From Celerinatantimonas diazotrophica (GTDB lineage: Bacteria; Pseudomonadota; Gammaproteobacteria; Enterobacterales; Celerinatantimonadaceae), in assembly GCF_004339545.1 (NCBI RefSeq), contig NZ_SMGD01000014.1, positions 364,206-428,205 of the forward strand: 64,000 bases of DNA. Direction: 5' to 3'. Positions within the stretch are counted from its first letter, which is position 1. Each line of letters begins with the position of its first letter. The translations under genes were made by a program, and so were the position numbers. Below, one piece after another: positions 59,952-64,000 of the stretch. Below the pieces are notes generated by a model that did not search any database, had not been told where the DNA came from, and saw only the letters and a program-made list of their open reading frames with translations.

Positions 59952-61133
59952 ATGAAAATTGGTTCACCCTTAACCCCTTCAGCAACCAAAGTATTATTAT
60001 TAGGTTCTGGTGAACTTGGTAAAGAAGTTGCTATCGAATTTCAACGCTATGGGGTCGAAGTCATCGCGGTTGACCGCTATAACAATGCCCCAGCTATGCA
60101 TGTTGCACAACGACATTATGTGATTGATATGCTTGATGCTGAAGCACTAGAGAAAGTGATTCGACAAGAAAGCCCTGATTTTATTGTGCCCGAAATTGAA
60201 GCCATCGCGACAGAAACATTACTAGAATTAGAAAACGAGGGCTTTAACGTTATTCCAACGGCCCGCGCCGCTAGGCTAACGATGGACCGTGAAGGGATCC
60301 GTTGCCTTGCAGCCGAAACACTGTCGCAACCCACCTCCCCCTATCAATTTGCCAGTACCGAAGATGAATTTAACCAAGCCGTCGATGCTGTGGGTTATCC
60401 TTGTGTTGTCAAACCGGTTATGAGCTCGTCAGGTAAAGGCCAATCGGTGATTCACTCAGAGCAGGATAAAGCCGCTTCATGGGCTTATGCTCAATCTGGC
60501 GGCCGCGCTGGTGCAGGTAAAGTCATCGTGGAAGGGTTCATTGATTTCGACTATGAAATCACTTTGTTAACCGTTCGAGCCATTGATGGGATCCATTTTT
60601 GCGCGCCCATTGGCCACCGCCAAGAAAAGGGTGATTATCGCGAATCTTGGCAACCTCAAAAAATGAGTGAGACAGCTTTAAAGAACAGCCAAAGTATCGC
60701 GAAAGCGGTTGTCGACAATTTAGGTGGTTATGGCATTTTCGGGGTAGAACTGTTCGTCAAAGGTGACCAAGTGTACTTTAGCGAGATATCTCCTCGCCCT
60801 CATGACACCGGAATGGTGACGATGATTTCGCAAAACTTATCAGAATTTGCACTACATGCACGTGCTATTTTAGGCCTCCCTATTGGCCATATTGAGCAAT
60901 ATGGGCCAAGTGCATCGGCTGTATTATTAGGGGAAGGAACGTCAAAAAACATTTCTTATCAAGGGATTAGCAAGGCTCTTGAAATTCCAAATTGTCAGAT
61001 ACGGTTATTTGGTAAACCAGAAATTGACGGTCAACGGCGCCTTGGTGTTGCACTCGGAAACGCGAAAACAGTTGAACAATCAGTGAAAAATGTTAAAAGT
61101 GTCATAAGTGCAATCTCTATAAACTATGAATGA
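59952..61133 (+). CDS. purT: Formate-dependent phosphoribosylglycinamide formyltransferase PurT
   Basis: 393 residues (E. coli 392), an ATP-grasp enzyme. The N-terminal fold ([20 protein letters not shown]), the ATP-grasp core with [14 protein letters not shown] and the metal-binding [14 protein letters not shown], and [10 protein letters not shown] are diagnostic. It makes formylglycinamide ribonucleotide from formate and ATP in purine synthesis. The stop overlaps the next start by 4 nt (ATGA), so the unknown downstream gene is translated with it. Confidence 0.97.
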   Translation: MKIGSPLTPSATKVLLLGSGELGKEVAIEFQRYGVEVIAVDRYNNAPAMHVAQRHYVIDMLDAEALEKVIRQESPDFIVPEIEAIATETLLELENEGFNVIPTARAARLTMDREGIRCLAAETLSQPTSPYQFASTEDEFNQAVDAVGYPCVVKPVMSSSGKGQSVIHSEQDKAASWAYAQSGGRAGAGKVIVEGFIDFDYEITLLTVRAIDGIHFCAPIGHRQEKGDYRESWQPQKMSETALKNSQSIAKAVVDNLGGYGIFGVELFVKGDQVYFSEISPRPHDTGMVTMISQNLSEFALHARAILGLPIGHIEQYGPSASAVLLGEGTSKNISYQGISKALEIPNCQIRLFGKPEIDGQRRLGVALGNAKTVEQSVKNVKSVISAISINYE

Positions 61134-62467
61134 GCAATCAATCACATAGACTTTTAGATCAAGAACTCGCATTACTACTGACACCTTTGCAAACAAATGG
61201 TGTCAGTAGTTTATCGCGAATTATCAGTGCCGGAACATTGCTAGATATACCAATCGATGCGACACAGGTTTTGTATTGTCATAAGATTGGGGAATTAGTG
61301 AATTATTTGCTCAATGATACAGATATCGATGCCATCATTTTAACTGATCATTTATTAACCGAAAAAAATCTCAAACTTTGCCTGCCGTTATTGAAACACC
61401 TTGAACAAGCACGTTTATTTATTGCGGGTGAATTACCAGATATGATCGAAGATTTTCCCGATTTTTGTTACTGCCCGACTCAAGCAATTTTGCAAGAAGA
61501 GCTGCAAATATGGCATCAGCAACTCATGGAACATTACGACCAATGGTTACTCGATGGCAAAGTAATTATCTCTGAAAATTTGGTTCAGAAAATTACCCCG
61601 TTAATTCCTCCAAGTGCAATTTTAACCACTAAAGATGAGTATAAAACACATATTAAACCTCTTTTAGGGATTATTTATTGTGTCGATGAGAACTCAGAGC
61701 TTCGTCAAGAATTAATGCAAATCGCCCATTATTATCCACATCTACCCTTACTGTTAATAGGCAATGTCAATCAACCGGTTCTTTTACATAGTTGTCAGCA
61801 TTTTGCAGGCCAATTAAATCTGAATATCTTAGCCAGCTTAGAAGATCATGAACTCGATGAATCACTCAATGCTATTTTGGTACGGTTTTATCGGCGATAT
61901 TTACGCTGGTTAAATCACCAAACAATTTATGGGGATCATAATGTCGGATTGGTTTATCAAATGTCAGAAGAACAACCATTTGGAACATTTAGTTGGCCAC
62001 CAAGAAAGCTCGATAAGGCCAAACATTATTACATAGAGTGGCAAGTGCTTTGCGAACAGATGAAAAATCATAAGCTGACAGAGGCAGCTAAAGCTGCCCT
62101 CAAACTTTATCAGCTGAATAGTTCACAACTTTTTATCGTCTTTGACGGCTCACCGCCAGGTCATGAGCAACTCGCATCAGTCATTGACTTGTTGACGTTA
62201 TCAATTCGTATCTGCTGGATCCCCAGGTCAGTTGGCCAATTACTGAACACGCGAGAACAAGTTGGAATTTCGCAAATACTCATTCCAATTACAGTCTGGC
62301 AGGAGCTGGTTGCTGACGAACAAATATTCCAGCGATGGCAATCTCGTTTTGAACATCAGCAAGTAGATATTGGTTTATTGGGCGGACAGAAAGCCATGCT
62401 CGAATATACAATTCCCTGTGGATTAACCCTTATGGCTGAAGCAAAAGAACCAAATCCGTCACGCTAG
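61130..62467 (+). CDS. Unrecognised 445-residue cytoplasmic protein coupled to purT
   Basis: I do not recognise a family. The protein has no signal peptide and no membrane segment. It is rich in Leu, Ile and acidic residues. Short segments read like alternating beta/alpha units: [86 protein letters not shown]. These are compatible with receiver-like or nucleotide-sugar folds, but no phosphoacceptor, Walker or other catalytic motif is visible. The start overlaps the purT stop (ATGA), and the gene converges on the NIF3-like gene with a 4-bp overlap. Confidence 0.7.
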   Translation: MSNQSHRLLDQELALLLTPLQTNGVSSLSRIISAGTLLDIPIDATQVLYCHKIGELVNYLLNDTDIDAIILTDHLLTEKNLKLCLPLLKHLEQARLFIAGELPDMIEDFPDFCYCPTQAILQEELQIWHQQLMEHYDQWLLDGKVIISENLVQKITPLIPPSAILTTKDEYKTHIKPLLGIIYCVDENSELRQELMQIAHYYPHLPLLLIGNVNQPVLLHSCQHFAGQLNLNILASLEDHELDESLNAILVRFYRRYLRWLNHQTIYGDHNVGLVYQMSEEQPFGTFSWPPRKLDKAKHYYIEWQVLCEQMKNHKLTEAAKAALKLYQLNSSQLFIVFDGSPPGHEQLASVIDLLTLSIRICWIPRSVGQLLNTREQVGISQILIPITVWQELVADEQIFQRWQSRFEHQQVDIGLLGGQKAMLEYTIPCGLTLMAEAKEPNPSR

Positions 62468-63219
62468 ACAGGGTTATCAATGTCAACAAAGCACACTTCA
62501 AGCTGGTATTTTTCACTTAACCACTCTCCCAAAGCTTTCACCCCATAACGCTCGGTTGCATGATGACCCGCCGCAAAAAAATCGACCTCCATCTCACGCG
62601 CAATATGAGTCGTCTGCTCTGAAATCTCACCACTAATAAATGCATCAACACCTTGCTCAGCAGCTAATGACAGAAAGCTTTGCCCGCCACCAGTACATAA
62701 TCCGATCTTTTTAATCTCGTGTTGATGTCCTTGAATATGTAATGGGCGACGACCTAACACATGCTCGATACGCTCTGCTAATTGTTCGCCTTTTATCGGT
62801 TGGGTTAGTTCACCAACCATCGCCACACTATTTTTGTCCCATGGCTCTAAACCGCGACGAAGCTCTATCCCCAATAAGGCCGCTAACTGTGCGTTATTAC
62901 CTAATGTGGGATGAATATCCAGTGGTAAATGATAGGCTAGCAAATTGATCTGATGTTTCATCAAAGCAGCAATTCGTTGCCCCTTCATGTGCGTTAACAC
63001 CGGTGATTCACCTTTCCAAAAATAACCGTGATGAACTAAAACTGCATCGGCCTCTCGTTCAATTGCCGCATCGATCAATGCTTGGCTGGCGGTGACTCCC
63101 GTTACAATTTTTTTAATCTCGCTTCGCCCTTGCACCTGCAAACCATTCGGGCAATAATCTTTAATTGCAAAGGTTCGAAGCTCTTCATTTAGAATATTTT
63201 GTAATCGAAATGGATCCAT
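62464..63219 (-). CDS. NIF3/YbgI family dinuclear metal-binding protein
   Basis: 251 residues from ATG at 63219, chosen over an in-frame GTG 9 bases upstream. Length and motifs fit the Nif3-like (DUF34, YbgI) family: DYCPNGLQVQG, VTASQALIDAAIEREADAVLVHHGYFW, HMKGQRIAALMKHQINLLAYHLPLD (metal-binding His residues), and AAGHHATERYGVKALGEWL. These proteins bind two metal ions; they are often labelled GTP cyclohydrolase I type 2 homologues, but the function is not proven. It converges on the purT partner gene with a 4-bp overlap of the ends. Confidence 0.92.
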   Translation of the reverse strand: MDPFRLQNILNEELRTFAIKDYCPNGLQVQGRSEIKKIVTGVTASQALIDAAIEREADAVLVHHGYFWKGESPVLTHMKGQRIAALMKHQINLLAYHLPLDIHPTLGNNAQLAALLGIELRRGLEPWDKNSVAMVGELTQPIKGEQLAERIEHVLGRRPLHIQGHQHEIKKIGLCTGGGQSFLSLAAEQGVDAFISGEISEQTTHIAREMEVDFFAAGHHATERYGVKALGEWLSEKYQLEVCFVDIDNPV

Positions 63220-63304
63220 GCACACCACTCATTCAAACTATTAGAAAACAGATGCCATGGTAGGATCTTCATCATTCAGACGCAATGTTAGATAAGTAAA
63301 ACCA

Positions 63305-64000
63305 GTGAAATTATCCTTTGAGCAAGAGCATATTAAACAGACGTATCAATACTGCCTGAGTTGCGAGCCAATCAGTACTGTTCACCCTGCAATTGCAACG
63401 ATACAGCAGCTAAGTTGGTTTACTCAGTCTCTCCCGTCTTTACCTGCAACGTTACCTGATTTTCAGCCCCGTCTTGGTTTGTGGTATGAACAATTATGGC
63501 TCAAATTAATTGATTGCCATCCAGATCTAGAATTGATTGCCTACAATAGGCAAATCATAGAGCAAAACCAGACGATTGGAGCAATTGACCTGCTAGTAGC
63601 CGATCATCAACATCGTTGTGTTCGCCATATAGAACTTGCGGTGAAGTTCTATATTTATTTTCAGCTCGCACAAAAGTGGCAATGGATAGGACCGAACCTC
63701 AAAGACCGTTTTACCCACAAACTCTCAAGAATGCTGACCCATCAGTTACCTATGGGATACCACCCGCAAATCCAGCAATTAAGACTACGTTACCCGAATT
63801 ATCACTTTAACCAACAGATTATTCTGCAAGGACGACTATTTCAGCCATGCTCTGCCCCAAGGAGCCCTAAAGATGGAACATGGCTATTTGACAGCCAGCT
63901 CAACGTATCAGAGCGTTATCTTTATCAAATCGTTCCTCGGCAATACTGGCTAACACCAAGTCATGCTGCATATCAACCGCTAACAACCAATATAGACCGA
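63305..64000 (+). CDS. DUF1853 family protein, 5' part (continues beyond window)
   Basis: Open from a GTG at 63305 to the right edge (232 codons) without a stop. A stop lies just upstream in frame, and no ATG gives a full family start, so GTG is the best guess; the Shine-Dalgarno is weak. The blocks VRHIELAVKFYIYF and WIGPNLKDRFTHKLSRM are the DUF1853 hallmarks; the E-x-(A)-x-K pattern is like the PD-(D/E)xK nuclease fold, but no activity is known. Divergent from the NIF3-like gene. Confidence 0.85.
   Translation, partial: MKLSFEQEHIKQTYQYCLSCEPISTVHPAIATIQQLSWFTQSLPSLPATLPDFQPRLGLWYEQLWLKLIDCHPDLELIAYNRQIIEQNQTIGAIDLLVADHQHRCVRHIELAVKFYIYFQLAQKWQWIGPNLKDRFTHKLSRMLTHQLPMGYHPQIQQLRLRYPNYHFNQQIILQGRLFQPCSAPRSPKDGTWLFDSQLNVSERYLYQIVPRQYWLTPSHAAYQPLTTNIDR

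Overview
This is a 64 kb chromosomal stretch of a gammaproteobacterium with modest GC content. Its gene content (fnr-uspE-ttcA, thrS-infC-rpmI-rplT, pheST-ihfA, zapC-pyrD, pepN, hrpA, sbcB, the yohJK-cdd cluster, aaeXAB, purT) and high similarity to enterobacterial and Vibrio proteins suggest a facultatively anaerobic, motile relative of the Vibrionales, Aeromonadales, Alteromonadales or Celerinatantimonas. I cannot place it at genus level from sequence reading alone. Most of the window is ordinary core genome.

Layout. 1-6.1 kb: the 3' end of prc, a lone tyrosine recombinase, an AroP-type permease, RNase II and a broken GH43 glycosidase. 6.1-8.4 kb: three tandem tRNA-Val(GAC) genes behind one strong promoter, then cheV and a stand-alone cheY. 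8.4-10.7 kb: a decayed region with an IS3-family (IS407-like) transposase remnant and other non-coding debris. 10.7-15.2 kb: fnr with a probable FNR box, uspE, ttcA, a Bax-like glucosaminidase lipoprotein and the sirtuin cobB. 15.2-22.4 kb: the aapJQMP polar amino-acid ABC transporter, then a dCache chemoreceptor and a GNAT acetyltransferase. 22.5-29.5 kb: the minus-strand translation cluster thrS-infC-rpmI-rplT-pheS-pheT-ihfA, in which infC appears to start at AUA. 29.9-47.3 kb: norM, zapC, pyrD, NAD-glutamate dehydrogenase, a DUF2835 protein, pepN, an NSS transporter, dacB, deaD, grxD and sodB. 47.3-64 kb: a SelW-like protein coupled to hrpA, a CBS protein, a candidate small RNA, sbcB, yohJ-yohK-cdd, aaeXAB, a Pmp3 protein, purT with an unrecognised partner gene, a NIF3-family protein and the start of a DUF1853 gene.

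The functional themes are amino-acid and peptide use (AroP, Aap, PepN, NSS transporter, NAD-GDH), chemotaxis (CheV, CheY, dCache receptor), anaerobic regulation (FNR, UspE) and translation. I did not find a defence island, CRISPR array, prophage or biosynthetic cluster, and I do not claim a new multi-gene system. The observations most worth a second look are the promoter-terminator unit at 52161-52279 (candidate small RNA or leader), the AUA start of infC, the 8-bp inverted repeat upstream of aaeX, the chemoreceptor that seems to lack the amino-acid-binding acidic residues although it sits beside an amino-acid transporter, and the unknown 445-residue protein coupled to purT.
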